A program made the position numbers and the translations under genes. Positions 36,422-45,683 of a stretch of 64,000 nucleotides of DNA are shown in pieces. The notes beneath the pieces were generated by a model. It had not been told where the DNA came from. It did not search any database and saw nothing but the letters and a program-made list of their open reading frames with translations. How positions within the stretch are numbered: the first letter of the stretch is position 1; every line of letters starts with the position of its first letter. Source of the DNA: JACKBK01 sp963707275 (GTDB lineage Bacteria; Chloroflexota; Anaerolineae; JAAEKA01); assembly GCA_963707275.1 (NCBI GenBank), contig CAVPPH010000011.1, positions 1 to 64,000 of the forward strand, read 5' to 3'.

Positions 36422-38248
36422 ATGAAATCCGTCTCTTGGCGTTTGACAATCGTCATGATCGTAGCTCTGGCGGCTGTGGCTGCCTTCTCGTTGTTGGTCC
36501 TTACTCCTGGTGCAACTGCTGCAACGGGATCCATTCAGCAGCAATCCGTCAATTCACCGACGTTGCAGGGAACCCCTCAGCCCGCCAGCAGCGACAGCGG
36601 CTGGAGTCGGATCCGGGCTGCCAACCGTATCGTGTTCGGCACCTCGGCCGACTACCCGCCGTTTGCCTATTACGACGACAACTTCCGGCTGGATGGGCTG
36701 GACGTTGCCCTGGCCAAGAAGCTGGCCGGTAAGCTGGGCGTCCCGGCCGAGATCAAGGACATCGCGTTCGAGGGTCTGCCTGGCGCACTGGAGGTCGGCC
36801 AGATCGACGCCGCCATCGCGGCCATGGCCATCACCGCGGAGCGGCTGCAAACCATGGACTTCAGCGATGTCTACTTCATCAGCGAGGATGCAGTTCTCAG
36901 CCGGGTCGGGACGGGCATCGACGCTGTGGAAAACGTACAGGACCTGGCCGGCAAGCGGGTCGGCGTGCAGCGCGGCACGATCTTCGAGAACTGGCTGACC
37001 ACTTCGCTGGTTGATTCTGGCCTGACCGACGCCACCAATATCTTTGCCTACACTGATGCGGATCTGGCAGTGAGCGACCTGAAGCGCGGCCGGGTCGATG
37101 CGGTGGTGATGGATCTGGAACCTGCAAAATCGTTTATCGGCAACAGCGGACTGCGGCTCGTGGGCCAGGGGCTGAACCGCGAGATGTTCGCCATTGCCCT
37201 TCCCAAAGGACAGCCGGAACTGCTGGAGCTGATCAACCAGGCGTTGAACGACCTGAAAGATGAGGACGAGATTGCACGCCTGGTGGAGCAATACATCGGT
37301 CAGGACAGCGCCGACCAGGCTCCCCTGCCGACGCCCGCACCACCGCCTTGCGTCGATGCGATGGCCTACGTCAGCGATCTCACTTTCGATGACAGCGTGC
37401 GTGTGCCAATTGTGCCCTTGGGCCAGCCGTTCCAGAAAGGCTGGCGAGTGCGCAACGCCGGCACCTGCCCGTGGATGCCGGGCTACGCTCTGGCATTTGC
37501 CGGCGGCGACCAGATGGGCGGCGTGTCGGCGCAGATCGTGCGTGAAGTGGCTCCCGGCGCGACCGTTGATCTGTACGTCAACCTGGCCGCGCCGTCAACA
37601 CCGGGCAAATACCGCGGCTTCTGGCAGATGAAGAACGGCGAAGCGGTGCCTTTTGGCGAGCGAATCTGGGTCAGCATCGAAGCGCCTGCGCCGCCGCCAC
37701 CACCGACCGCCACGCCTGAGCCCTCGCGCGGCACATTCATCGACTTCCGCGCCGGTCGCACCGACATTCGCCAGGGTGAGTGCGTTGACATCGGATGGAA
37801 CGTACGAAACGCTGCCGCCGTGTACTTCTACCGCGAGGGCGACAACTGGCAGGATCACCCAGCCATTGGCCAGGAAAAACGCACCGTCTGCCCGCCATTC
37901 ACCAGCAAGCACTACCTGCGGGTGGTCCGGCCCGATGGTGGGGTGGAGATGCGTGAGATCACGATCAACGTCCAACCGGTAGCCAATCCGCCGGTTATCG
38001 CTATGCTGGACACTGTGCCGGCAGGCAACATGCCGGCCGACCAGTGCGACATCATACGTTGGGACGTGCAGGGCGACGCGCGCAGTGTGATCCTGACGCG
38101 CAACGGCGTCAGCCTGTGGAACGGCGCCCCGCTGCGGGGGAGCTTGCAAGACTGCCCGCAGCCAGGCCGGGCAACCTATCAGATCGAGGCCCAGGGCCCT
38201 GGTGGCACGGTGCGCAGAACCGTTGATTTGTTCATCAATTCAAGATAA
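36422..38248 (+). CDS. Family 3 substrate-binding protein fused to NBR1-Ig and Ig-like domains
   Basis: 608 residues, start at 36422 after GGGAGAACGTACT. A signal peptide (MKSVSWRLTIVMIVALAAVA) is followed by SBP_bac_3 (FGTSADYPPFAYYDDNFRLD, DAAIAAMAITAERLQTMDFS, GKRVGVQRGTIFENWL) up to about residue 300. A Pro-rich linker (LPTPAPPPC) leads to an NBR1-type Ig domain (FQKGWRVRNAGTCPWMPGYA; YRGFWQMKNGEAVPFGERIW), then two further Ig-like beta domains rich in paired cysteines. SBP3 domains bind amino acids, often for polar uptake. Here there is no ABC permease beside it, so it may be a surface receptor with ligand-binding and adhesion parts. Confidence 0.88.
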   Translation: MKSVSWRLTIVMIVALAAVAAFSLLVLTPGATAATGSIQQQSVNSPTLQGTPQPASSDSGWSRIRAANRIVFGTSADYPPFAYYDDNFRLDGLDVALAKKLAGKLGVPAEIKDIAFEGLPGALEVGQIDAAIAAMAITAERLQTMDFSDVYFISEDAVLSRVGTGIDAVENVQDLAGKRVGVQRGTIFENWLTTSLVDSGLTDATNIFAYTDADLAVSDLKRGRVDAVVMDLEPAKSFIGNSGLRLVGQGLNREMFAIALPKGQPELLELINQALNDLKDEDEIARLVEQYIGQDSADQAPLPTPAPPPCVDAMAYVSDLTFDDSVRVPIVPLGQPFQKGWRVRNAGTCPWMPGYALAFAGGDQMGGVSAQIVREVAPGATVDLYVNLAAPSTPGKYRGFWQMKNGEAVPFGERIWVSIEAPAPPPPPTATPEPSRGTFIDFRAGRTDIRQGECVDIGWNVRNAAAVYFYREGDNWQDHPAIGQEKRTVCPPFTSKHYLRVVRPDGGVEMREITINVQPVANPPVIAMLDTVPAGNMPADQCDIIRWDVQGDARSVILTRNGVSLWNGAPLRGSLQDCPQPGRATYQIEAQGPGGTVRRTVDLFINSR

Positions 38249-38258
38249 GGAGGATGCA

Positions 38259-38684
38259 ATGAGTAGTGACATGTCGGACCTGTTGGGATCTGTACTCGGC
38301 GGCGGTGAGGGCGGGGATCAGCCCGACCTGAGCAGCTTGTTGGGAATGTTGGGCGGCGGCGAGGGTGCCGGACAACCGGACCTGGGCAGCCTGCTGGGCA
38401 TGCTAGGCGGCGGTGAGGGCGGGGATCAGCCCGACCTCGGCAGCCTGCTGGGTATGCTGGGCGGCGGCGAGGGTGGTGGACAACCCGACCTCGGCAGCCT
38501 GCTGGGTATGCTGGGCGGTGGCGAGGGTGGTGGACAACCCGACCTCGGCAGCCTGCTGGGTATGCTGGGCGGCGGCGAGGGTGGTGACCAACCTGACATT
38601 GGCAGCTTGCTCGGTATGCTGGGCGGTGACAGCGACGAAGGGCCCGACCTGGGTGGGCTGTTGGGCATGCTGGGCGGCAAGTAG
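38259..38684 (+). CDS. 18-residue tandem repeat protein
   Basis: 141 residues, start at 38259 after AAGGAGGATGCA. After MSSDMSDLLGSVL the protein is about seven copies of an 18-residue unit of the form GGGEGGGQPDLGSLLGML (54-bp DNA repeat). The last copy is divergent (GGDSDEGPDLGG) and ends LLGMLGGK. Units alternate a Gly/Glu loop with an amphipathic Leu helix. No signal peptide or membrane helix is evident. The middle units are nearly identical in DNA, a sign of recent unit turnover. It precedes mscL by 46 bases and is probably cotranscribed. Function unknown; it resembles low-complexity DUF937-type LLGMLGG helices only loosely. Confidence 0.7.
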   Translation: MSSDMSDLLGSVLGGGEGGDQPDLSSLLGMLGGGEGAGQPDLGSLLGMLGGGEGGDQPDLGSLLGMLGGGEGGGQPDLGSLLGMLGGGEGGGQPDLGSLLGMLGGGEGGDQPDIGSLLGMLGGDSDEGPDLGGLLGMLGGK

Positions 38685-38730
38685 AGCAGTCGCCCGGTTC
38701 AACCATCGATCTTTCGAGGAGGAAGCTGCT

Positions 38731-39108
38731 ATGTTGAAGGAGTTTCGAGATTTCCTGTTGCGCGGCAACGTGCTGGATCTGGCCGTTGCGGTGATCATCG
38801 GCGCGGCGTTTGGCGCCGTCGTTACATCGCTGGTCAACGACATCATCATGCCTCTGGTCGGCGTTCTTCTGGGCGGTGTGGACTTCACAACCATGTCGCT
38901 TCAGGTCGGCGACGCAACCGTCGCTTATGGATTGTTCTTGCAGGCAATCGTCAATTTCATTATCATCGGTCTGGCGATCTTCTTTGTGGTGAAAGTGGCT
39001 AACCGGCTCTCCGCGCAAAAGGAAGCTGCCGCTGCTCCGCCGCCCGGACCGACGGTTGAGGAGACGCTGCTGACCGAGATTCGTGACCTGCTGAAGGAGA
39101 GAGGATAG
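38731..39108 (+). CDS. mscL: Large-conductance mechanosensitive channel MscL
   Basis: 125 residues, start at 38731 after GAGGAGGAAGCTGCT. N-terminal amphipathic helix MLKEFRDFLLRGNVLDLAV, TM1 (AVAVIIGAAFGAVVTSLVND), loop, TM2 (LFLQAIVNFIIIGLAIFFVV) and the cytoplasmic helix with VEETLLTEIRDLLKER. It opens at high membrane tension to release solutes on osmotic downshock. It lies downstream of the 18-residue repeat gene, so the two may be coexpressed, and is followed by a strong hairpin. Confidence 0.97.
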   Translation: MLKEFRDFLLRGNVLDLAVAVIIGAAFGAVVTSLVNDIIMPLVGVLLGGVDFTTMSLQVGDATVAYGLFLQAIVNFIIIGLAIFFVVKVANRLSAQKEAAAAPPPGPTVEETLLTEIRDLLKERG

Positions 39109-39116
39109 AGCAACAT

Positions 39117-39148
39117 GGAGTTCAACTTCTTCCGAGAAGTTGAACTCC
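39117..39148. terminator. Perfect hairpin after mscL
   Basis: 14-bp arms GGAGTTCAACTTCT and AGAAGTTGAACTCC with a TCCG loop. No clear T-run follows. It lies 8 bases past the mscL stop and 12 before the next ATG, so it may end mscL or shape the leader of the next gene. Confidence 0.75.
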
Positions 39149-39160
39149 TGAGTTGTAACC

Positions 39161-40693
39161 ATGTCTGAACAACTCTTGCAACCTGCCGTACTGGTCACTG
39201 GGGCGACCGGCTATGTCGGCGGCCGGCTTGTGCCGCGTTTGCTGGAGGCTGGCTATCGCGTGCGCGTGCTGGTGCGTGATCCAAGTCGTCTGCAAGGACG
39301 TCCCTGGATCGATCAAGTCGCCGTCTTTCAGGGCGACGTATTCGACGCGACGACACTGCTGCCAGCCATGGCCGGCGTAGCCGCCGCGTATTACATGATC
39401 CACAGCATGCAGAAGGTGGACAGCGACGCCGACGCGTTCCACCAGCGCGACCTGCACGCGGCGCGCACCTTTGGTCAGGTGGCGGCAGCCGCGCAGGTTG
39501 GGCGCATCATCTACCTGGGCGGGCTGGGCGACCCGGAGGCGGACCTGTCGCGTCACCTGCGCTCTCGTCAGGAGACGGGCGACGCGCTGCGCGAGTCCGG
39601 CGTGCCGGTCACCGAGTTCCGCGCCGCTATCGTCGTCGGGTCGGGCAGCGCATCTTTCGAGATGATCCGCACCCTGACCGAGCGTCTGCCAGCCATGATC
39701 TGCCCGACCTGGGTCTATACCCGCGTGCAGCCGATCGGCATCCGCAACGTGCTGGACTATCTGGTGGCCGCGCTGGAAGTGCCGGAGAGCAGCGGGCGGG
39801 TTATCGAGATCGGCGGCGCGGAGGTGCTGACCTACGGGGAGATGATGCTGGGTTACGCACGTGTGCGCGGCCTCAGACGCGCGTTGATCCCGGTACCGGT
39901 GCTGACGCCGCGCCTGTCCTCCTATTGGGTACACTGGGTGACGCCGATCCCGGCCGAAATCGCCCGTCCGCTCATCGAGGGATTGCGCAACGAGGTGGTG
40001 GTGCGCGACGACACGGCCCGCCGCCTCTTCCCCGACATCACGCTGCTGGACTATCAGACAGCCGTCGCGCGGGCGCTGATGCGGCTGGACGCCGGCCACA
40101 TCGAGAGCGCCTGGAGCGATGCCCTCGTCACCAGTCTGGGCGACGTGCCGCCGGTGACGTTTACTGTCGCTGCCGGCATGATGATCGAGCGGCGACAGCG
40201 GCAGGTCAACGGACCACCAGCCGCGGCCTTCGCGGCGTTTACAGCCCTCGGCGGCGAGCGCGGCTGGCCGACCTTCAACTGGGCCTGGCAACTGCGTGGC
40301 ATTGCCGACCGGATGGTCGGCGGTGCGGGCTTCCGCCGCGGTCGGCGCGATCCTGATGAGCTGCGCGTGGGCGATGCACTCGACTTCTGGCGCGTGGAAA
40401 GGGTGGAAGCAGACCACCTTCTGCTGCTGCGGGCCGAAATGAAGGTGCCGGGCGACGCCTGGTTGCAGTTCGAGACCAAAGCGGACGACGGCACGACGCA
40501 TCTCGTCCAGACCGCCTTCTTTGCGCCGAAAGGGCTATTCGGTCTCCTGTACTGGTACGCGCTCTACCCGGTTCACGGGCCAATCTTCAGTAGCATGATC
40601 GACGCGATCAGCCGCCAGGCAGAAACACTGGCAAGCCAGAGCACAAGTTTCGCTTCGGCGTTTTCGAGATCCCAGCCAGCGACTTCGAGCTGA
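39161..40693 (+). CDS. SDR-family NAD(P)-binding protein with DUF2867
   Basis: 510 residues. The N-terminal extended-SDR domain has the dinucleotide loop VLVTGATGYVGGRLVPRLLE at residues 11-30 and YYMIHSMQK. The C-terminal half (from about residue 335; WQLRGIADRMVGGAGFRRGR, VEADHLLLLRAEMKVPGDAW) is DUF2867, as in YbjT-like proteins. The Tyr-x3-Lys catalytic pair is not obvious, so this is probably a binding or quinone-related sensor rather than a classic dehydrogenase. There is no ribosome site at the usual distance; the hairpin just upstream may matter. Confidence 0.88.
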   Translation: MSEQLLQPAVLVTGATGYVGGRLVPRLLEAGYRVRVLVRDPSRLQGRPWIDQVAVFQGDVFDATTLLPAMAGVAAAYYMIHSMQKVDSDADAFHQRDLHAARTFGQVAAAAQVGRIIYLGGLGDPEADLSRHLRSRQETGDALRESGVPVTEFRAAIVVGSGSASFEMIRTLTERLPAMICPTWVYTRVQPIGIRNVLDYLVAALEVPESSGRVIEIGGAEVLTYGEMMLGYARVRGLRRALIPVPVLTPRLSSYWVHWVTPIPAEIARPLIEGLRNEVVVRDDTARRLFPDITLLDYQTAVARALMRLDAGHIESAWSDALVTSLGDVPPVTFTVAAGMMIERRQRQVNGPPAAAFAAFTALGGERGWPTFNWAWQLRGIADRMVGGAGFRRGRRDPDELRVGDALDFWRVERVEADHLLLLRAEMKVPGDAWLQFETKADDGTTHLVQTAFFAPKGLFGLLYWYALYPVHGPIFSSMIDAISRQAETLASQSTSFASAFSRSQPATSS

Positions 40694-40832
40694 TTGCAGC
40701 TGCCATGAGTCTCCAGTTTCCGATCAATCAGGACGCGTCTATCAATTGGTGACCGCTTTGGCCGGTCTCGTGACCGGTCCAACGCAGGGAAGTTGTCTAT
40801 TGACGCGTCCGTGCCGCCCGCCAGGACTTTCG

Positions 40833-41780
40833 ATGACCGAGATGTTTGCATCCGCTGACCTACCAAACCTGACTCGTCGCCAGGCCTGGTGGCTTGCTAT
40901 TCGGCCGAAGACGCTGCCCGCGGCCGTGGGACCGGTGCTGGTCGGCATCGGGTTGGCTGTAGGCGACAGCGTGTTCAACCTGGTGCCTGCGCTGGCGGCG
41001 CTGGCCGGCGCGTTGCTGTTGCAGATCGCCAGCAACCTGGCTAACGATTACTACGACTTCGTCAAGGGCTACGACCAGGCTGACCGTAAAGGACCGACCC
41101 GGGTCGCTGCCAGCGGCCTGATTTCCCTGCGCGAATTGCGGCTGGGTCTGCTGGTTGTGCTGGCGCTGGCGGCTGTGGTTGGTGCGTATCTGATCTGGGT
41201 TGGCGGTTTGCTGATCCTGATCATCGGCGTGGCCGGCATGATCTCAGCGGTCATCTACAGCGGCGGGCCGTTTCCCCTGTCTGCCAACGGGCTGGGCGAC
41301 CTGTTCGTGTTCGTCTTCTTCGGCCTGGCTGCGGTAGTGGGCACGTATTACGTCCAGGCGCTGACGGTGACGCCGGCCGCCTGGATCGCTGCGGTCGCGC
41401 CGGGCACGCTGATTACCGCCATTCTGGTGGTCAACAACCTGCGTGATATCGACACCGACGCGCGCGCCGGCAAGCGCACCTTAGCCGTGCGCCTCGGCGC
41501 AGCAGGCGCACGCGGCGAGTATACGCTGCTGCTGGCGCTGGCCTTTGCGACGCCGCTGGTGATGCTGGCCGCGCTGGCGCTGCAAGCCAGCCTGCAAGCC
41601 GGGGATTTGCTGGCGCTGCTGCCCTGGTTGACGCTGCCCAAGGCGCTGCGGCTGCGAGGAATTATCTATTCAGCGGCTGAAGGGCCGGCCATGAACAAGG
41701 CGCTGGCAGGCACGGCACAGTTGAGTCTGTGGTTCAGCGCGCTTTTTGCCATCGGCCTGGCTGCGTCAGGGCTGTTGTAA
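40833..41780 (+). CDS. menA: 1,4-dihydroxy-2-naphthoate polyprenyltransferase
   Basis: 315 residues, start at 40833 (MTEMFASADLPNLTRRQAWW). UbiA-superfamily membrane prenyltransferase with about eight helices. The two Asp-rich motifs are NDYYDFVKGYDQADRKGPTR and NNLRDIDTDARAGKRTLAVR. It joins a polyprenyl chain to DHNA in menaquinone synthesis. No other men genes are adjacent. The DUF2867 gene ends 140 bases earlier in the same direction, and sufE follows 16 bases later, so it is likely in an operon with sufE. Confidence 0.93.
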   Translation: MTEMFASADLPNLTRRQAWWLAIRPKTLPAAVGPVLVGIGLAVGDSVFNLVPALAALAGALLLQIASNLANDYYDFVKGYDQADRKGPTRVAASGLISLRELRLGLLVVLALAAVVGAYLIWVGGLLILIIGVAGMISAVIYSGGPFPLSANGLGDLFVFVFFGLAAVVGTYYVQALTVTPAAWIAAVAPGTLITAILVVNNLRDIDTDARAGKRTLAVRLGAAGARGEYTLLLALAFATPLVMLAALALQASLQAGDLLALLPWLTLPKALRLRGIIYSAAEGPAMNKALAGTAQLSLWFSALFAIGLAASGLL

Positions 41781-41796
41781 CAACGAGGAGTGACTT

Positions 41797-42246
41797 GTGT
41801 CCGAGACAACCAATCGCCTGCCTGCCAGGCTGCAAGAGATCGTCGACGAATTTGAGTGGGCTGAGGGGCGGGACAAGCTGGAACTGCTGCTGGATTTCTC
41901 GGCGCAGATGCCGCCGCTGCCCGATTGGCTGGCCGGGCAGCACGACAGCATGGAACAGGTCCACGAGTGCATGTCGCCCGTGTTCGTCCACGCTGAGCTG
42001 GTGGACGGGCGGCTTCAGTGGTACTTCGACGTGCCGCCCGAGTCGCCGACAGTACGCGGCTATGCGGCGTTGATGGCGGCCGGGCTGAACGGCGCCACGC
42101 CTGACGAGGTACTGTCGGTGCCGGCCGATTTCTGGCAGGCCATGGGCTTGCAGGAAGTCGTGACCTACCAGCGCATCCGCGGCATCTCTGCCATTCTGGC
42201 GCACATGAAACGGCTGGCGCTGGAAGCTGAGCAGTCAGCGGCCTGA
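41797..42246 (+). CDS. SufE-family sulfur acceptor
   Basis: 149 residues starting at GTG 41797 with GAGGAG eight bases upstream. SufE takes persulfide sulfur from the cysteine desulfurase SufS. FEWAEGRDKLELLLDFSAQM, the Cys58 loop VHECMSPVFVH, and VPADFWQAMGLQEVVTYQR with GISAILAHMKRLA match the family; the consensus around the cysteine is usually GCxSxVW, so HECMSP is a variant that keeps the nucleophile. It may complete the menA transcript. Confidence 0.9.
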   Translation: MSETTNRLPARLQEIVDEFEWAEGRDKLELLLDFSAQMPPLPDWLAGQHDSMEQVHECMSPVFVHAELVDGRLQWYFDVPPESPTVRGYAALMAAGLNGATPDEVLSVPADFWQAMGLQEVVTYQRIRGISAILAHMKRLALEAEQSAA

Positions 42247-42282
42247 CAGCAAAATCGACCATAGCACAAACCGCAGAGCGCG

Positions 42283-42297
42283 AGGTGACAGTCACCT
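42283..42297. repeat. 15-base perfect palindrome AGGTGACAGTCACCT
   Basis: AGGTGAC-A-GTCACCT. It is the same word as the arms of the repeat at 28182-28246. It lies 37 bases after the sufE stop and 74 before the DinB-like gene. Confidence 0.65.
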
Positions 42298-42370
42298 GGG
42301 ATGCCACGTACAGTTCGGTTACTCACTGAACAAAGCGACTGTCCCCCGAACGCCGTCACAGGAACACTTT

Positions 42371-42823
42371 ATGCCACTTTTCGAACCGGTTACCGATTTC
42401 GCCCTTGGGCGATCCACCCGCAATCAGTCTCTCGACCAAATCGCCAATTCGATGGCGACGGCAGGCCAGACGCTGGAGCTGATCTTCGGCGCCGCGGATG
42501 ACAGCGATCACAATCGCAGGCTGATCAGCCACATCGTCGGCATCGAGCGCTGGGGCCAACAGCGCCTGCGGGCTGCGCTGGGCGAGCCGCTGGTCATCGA
42601 CGAATACGACGGCTACCGCCCGCCGCACGCTGCAACGCTGGCGGAGTTGCAAGCTGACTTCGCAGCAACCCGCCACGACACCGTGGCGCTGACACACGCA
42701 CTGGACGCGGCCGGCGTCGAGGCAGTCAGGGTTCCTCACAACCAGATCGGCAACCTCTCCGTCCGCAGTTGGCTGGGCTACCTCAACATTCACGCCAACT
42801 GGGAAGCGAAAAAGCTGAAGTAG
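42371..42823 (+). CDS. DinB/YfiT-fold protein
   Basis: 150 residues. Four-helix DinB-like metal-binding fold: MATAGQTLELIFGAADDSDH, ISHIVGIERWGQQRLRAALG and the C-terminal LGYLNIHANWEAKKL, in which the His residues are candidate metal ligands. Family members are thiol-dependent transferases or unknown. The ribosome site is weak (CAGGAACACTTT). It converges on the serine-hydrolase gene with 6 bases between the stops. Confidence 0.75.
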   Translation: MPLFEPVTDFALGRSTRNQSLDQIANSMATAGQTLELIFGAADDSDHNRRLISHIVGIERWGQQRLRAALGEPLVIDEYDGYRPPHAATLAELQADFAATRHDTVALTHALDAAGVEAVRVPHNQIGNLSVRSWLGYLNIHANWEAKKLK

Positions 42824-42828
42824 CCGGG

Positions 42829-44040
42829 TCACCTGTCTGTTTCTGGCACGCCTCCATTGATGTAGCTGAACAACCGCGGGACATCGTTCTGCGGAATATC
42901 GCCGCACTGTGCCGGCACATAGGGCGCGGACGTTCCGGCGCCGCCCGGCTTGCGCCCCTGTTTCTGTCGCTTCTCGATGTCGAGCAAGTAGTGCGCGTTC
43001 AGCAGATGGCCCCAGCCGTCGGGCTTAACGTAGCACGCCCCGTCAATGTCAATCCCCCGCTCCAGTTGCCTGGGTGCCAGCATCCCCAGTCGCGCCACCA
43101 GGTCGTTCTCGTTTCCAAAGCTCTCAATGAACGGGATTGGCTCAGAACCATTGGTGCGAATGTATTTCATGGTGTTGGCACAGTTAGCAAAGCAGTAGAT
43201 CTCCAGCTTGGCCAGTTCTGCCTCAGTCAGGGGAAGAAAATCTTCGGCTCGCCAGGGAAACTGATCGGGGTAGACGAACTCAGGCGGCGCATATGACGGC
43301 GCAGCGGCAAATATCGCACGGGTAGCCCGTTCTTCGCGTTCCGCCACAGGTTCCATGACCGCGGCCAGCATCTTCAGCACGGTCGCCATGATGATGGTCC
43401 CCTGCGAGTGAGCGATAACCACCACACGGCGCTTGTCCTCTCGCCGCAGCGCGTCGTAGATCGGCGGGAATGCCTTGGTGGCGGCCTCGGTATAGCGATA
43501 CCACTGCTTGCCCAGAATGCACTCGAACAGATCCAGCAGCAGCGAATCGGTGGAATTCTAAATCATGGTCAGCGGACGGTGGAACAGGTAGGACAGATAG
43601 GCGCTGTTGACCTGCGCCACGAAGTCGTTGGTCGCTACGCCGTTGACAAAGAACCACAACTCGCCGGGGAACGACGTGTAGCTGCCGTTGTGGTCGGGGC
43701 GCTGCAGGATCACCGTCGGCTGCCAGAAGAGGCGGTCGAGGAAGGGTGGGCTGAGAGGCGGCGGCGTGCGCGGCACCGACGGGATTGTCAGGTTGGCAAG
43801 GAAGCGGATCGAGCGCCCCAGCCGCCAGACATCGATAATCCTGTATTCAGAGTATCGATCGCGGCGCGACAGCCAGGTACCAGGCAGTCCAAGGATCGAG
43901 AAGACCAACTTCGGAGCCGGGATTGAGCGCAGCGCGTCCAGGCCGATACCGGCCAGTTCCTGAAAACCAAGCGACGCCGAACTGAGGTCCTCGAAAACCG
44001 AGGCTTCAGGCCAGTCCAGCGCATCTGCTGACGCTATCAT
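42829..44040 (-). pseudogene. Alpha/beta serine hydrolase with in-frame amber codon
   Basis: Start at 44040 (MIASADALDWPEASVFEDLS) after AAGGAGGAAAAC. One frame covers 403 codons except a TAG at 43558-43560. On the two sides it reads YLSYLFHRPLTMI, then TAG, then NSTDSLLLDLFECILG. The nucleophile elbow VVVIAHSQGTIIMATVL lies after the stop, so the first piece alone lacks the active site. Lipase/DUF676-like fold, cytoplasmic. The stop could be read through, be a point mutation (CAG, GAG or AAG to TAG), or be a sequencing error. No frame change occurs, unlike most broken genes here. Confidence 0.75.
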
Positions 44041-44278
44041 GTTTTCCTCCTTGAGACGCGGTGCGTCTCCCCAAAAACAAGCCAATTCGTTGACTGATTT
44101 CATTGTACCGCGAGGCTGCATCTGAAGTCAAGAGGAATTCCCTGCTTCCATCGCAAACAATGGCTACCCTTCGTTGATTATCGCACCAAGCTGTGATATC
44201 ATGAACACAACATCTGAGTCGCAGTCCGTCACCAGGGGACTGCGCCATCACCCTCGTCAGATGGCCAAGGAGGCCGCC

Positions 44279-45594
44279 ATGGCACACCTCGCCAGCCAGG
44301 ACCGCACCTACCAACTCTTGCAGCAGCGGCTTGATCGCAACGTGACCGGCGCGCCGGAGTCGCCGGTGTTCACACAGATTCTCAAGTTGCTCTTCTCGCC
44401 GGGGGAAGCCGACATCGCCCGCCAGATGCCAACCACGTTTATCTCGCTGAATCGCCTGGCGCGCAAGCTGGAGATTCCACCTGACCGGCTGGATGACCAG
44501 TTGACAGCGATGGCGGAGCGCGGGCTGGTGCTGGACGTGATGCGCAACGGCAAGCGCTATTTTACCCTTTCGCCGGTCGTCATCGGTTTCTTCGAGTACA
44601 CCTTCATGCGCACGCGTGACAACGTGCCCATGGCAGAGCTGGCGCGACTGTTCGACGAGTACTTCTTCCAGGACGACCGCTTCGCGCGCGCGATCTTCAC
44701 CGGCGAGACGCAGGTCGGTCGCTCGCTGGTGCGGGAAGAAGCGCTGCCCGGCGGCGATCATGTGGAGATTCTGGACTGGGAGCGGGCCAGCCACATCGTC
44801 GAGTCGGCCACGGCGCACGCGGTCTCGCTCTGCGCGTGCCGCCACCACCACAGCCATCTGGGCACGGCCTGCGACCAGCCGATGCGCACCTGCATGACCT
44901 TCAACTACGGCGCAGAGATGCTGGTACGCAACGGTGTCGCCGAACCGTTGACGACCTCTGAGGCCATGCAACTGCTGGCCGATTGCAAAGAGGCCGGGCT
45001 GGCCCAGACCGCTGACAATGTCCAGAACGGCGTTAGCTACATCTGCAACTGCTGTGGCTGCTGTTGCGGCATGATGAGCAGCATCCGCACCTTCAACATC
45101 CGCAACGCGATCGTCACCAGCAACTGGATCAGCGACATCGACCTGGAAGTGTGCAACGGCTGCGGGCAAGCTGCGTCAAAGCCTGTCCCGTCAACGCGAT
45201 CGAAATCGCAACCGGCGAGATGGTCGGGCCGGCATCGCAAACGCTGGGCGGTGCGCGACGCCGACCTGTGCCTGGGCTGCGGCGTCTGCTACGACTCGTG
45301 CAAATTCGGCGCTCTGCACATGGTGCCCGCGCGAGCAGCGCGTCTATCACGCCGGAAACGACCTTCGACCGCATCGTCGCCATGGCTGTCGAACGCGGCA
45401 AGCTGGCCGATCTGATCATGGACAACAGCGACGGCCTGGGGTTCATGGCGCTGGGCCGCGTTGTGCAAGTGCTGGAAAAGTTGCCACCCTACAAGGCAGT
45501 TATGGCGGTCCGTCCCCTCAAATCAGTCTTCCTGAACGCGATTGTCAGCGGAGTCAAGGCGAGTGCGGGCAAAGCAGGGGATGTCGTGAACTGA
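44279..45594 (+). CDS. 4Fe-4S ferredoxin-domain protein with N-terminal winged helix
   Basis: About 440 residues, start at 44279 (MAHLASQDRTYQLLQQRLD) after AAGGAGGCCGCC. Residues to about 120 are winged-helix-like (FISLNRLARKLEIPPDRLDD). Then come three cysteine groups: CACRHHHSHLGTACDQPMRTC, CNCCGCCCGMMSS, and the two ferredoxin clusters CNGCG..CVKACPVNAIEIA and CLGCGVCYDSCKFGALHM. The frame slips three times (near 45170, 45245 and 45330), each by one or two bases, so the clusters are read in two frames. It ends at 45594. A membrane-redox role is likely; the unusual N-terminal half and the CCGCCC group deserve attention. Confidence 0.8.
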
Positions 45595-45615
45595 CAGCCA
45601 GAGGATACTACCGGC

Positions 45616-45670
45616 CACGTGAAACGACCCCGACGCCGCGCCAAGGCCAGCATCGGGGTCGTTTCATGTG
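45616..45670. terminator. Bidirectional terminator between Fe-S gene and serpin
   Basis: 18-base arms, CACGTGAAACGACCCCGA and TCGGGGTCGTTTCATGTG, with one G-T pair and a 19-base loop. TTTC and GAAA flank the GC core. The genes converge here. Confidence 0.85.
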
Positions 45671-45683
45671 ACGTCAGTCGGTT

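Noticed and set aside
38299..38680. Tandem 54-bp repeats that could be mistaken for a CRISPR array
   Set aside because: There are no spacers, the unit is in frame and codes for the 18-residue repeat protein.
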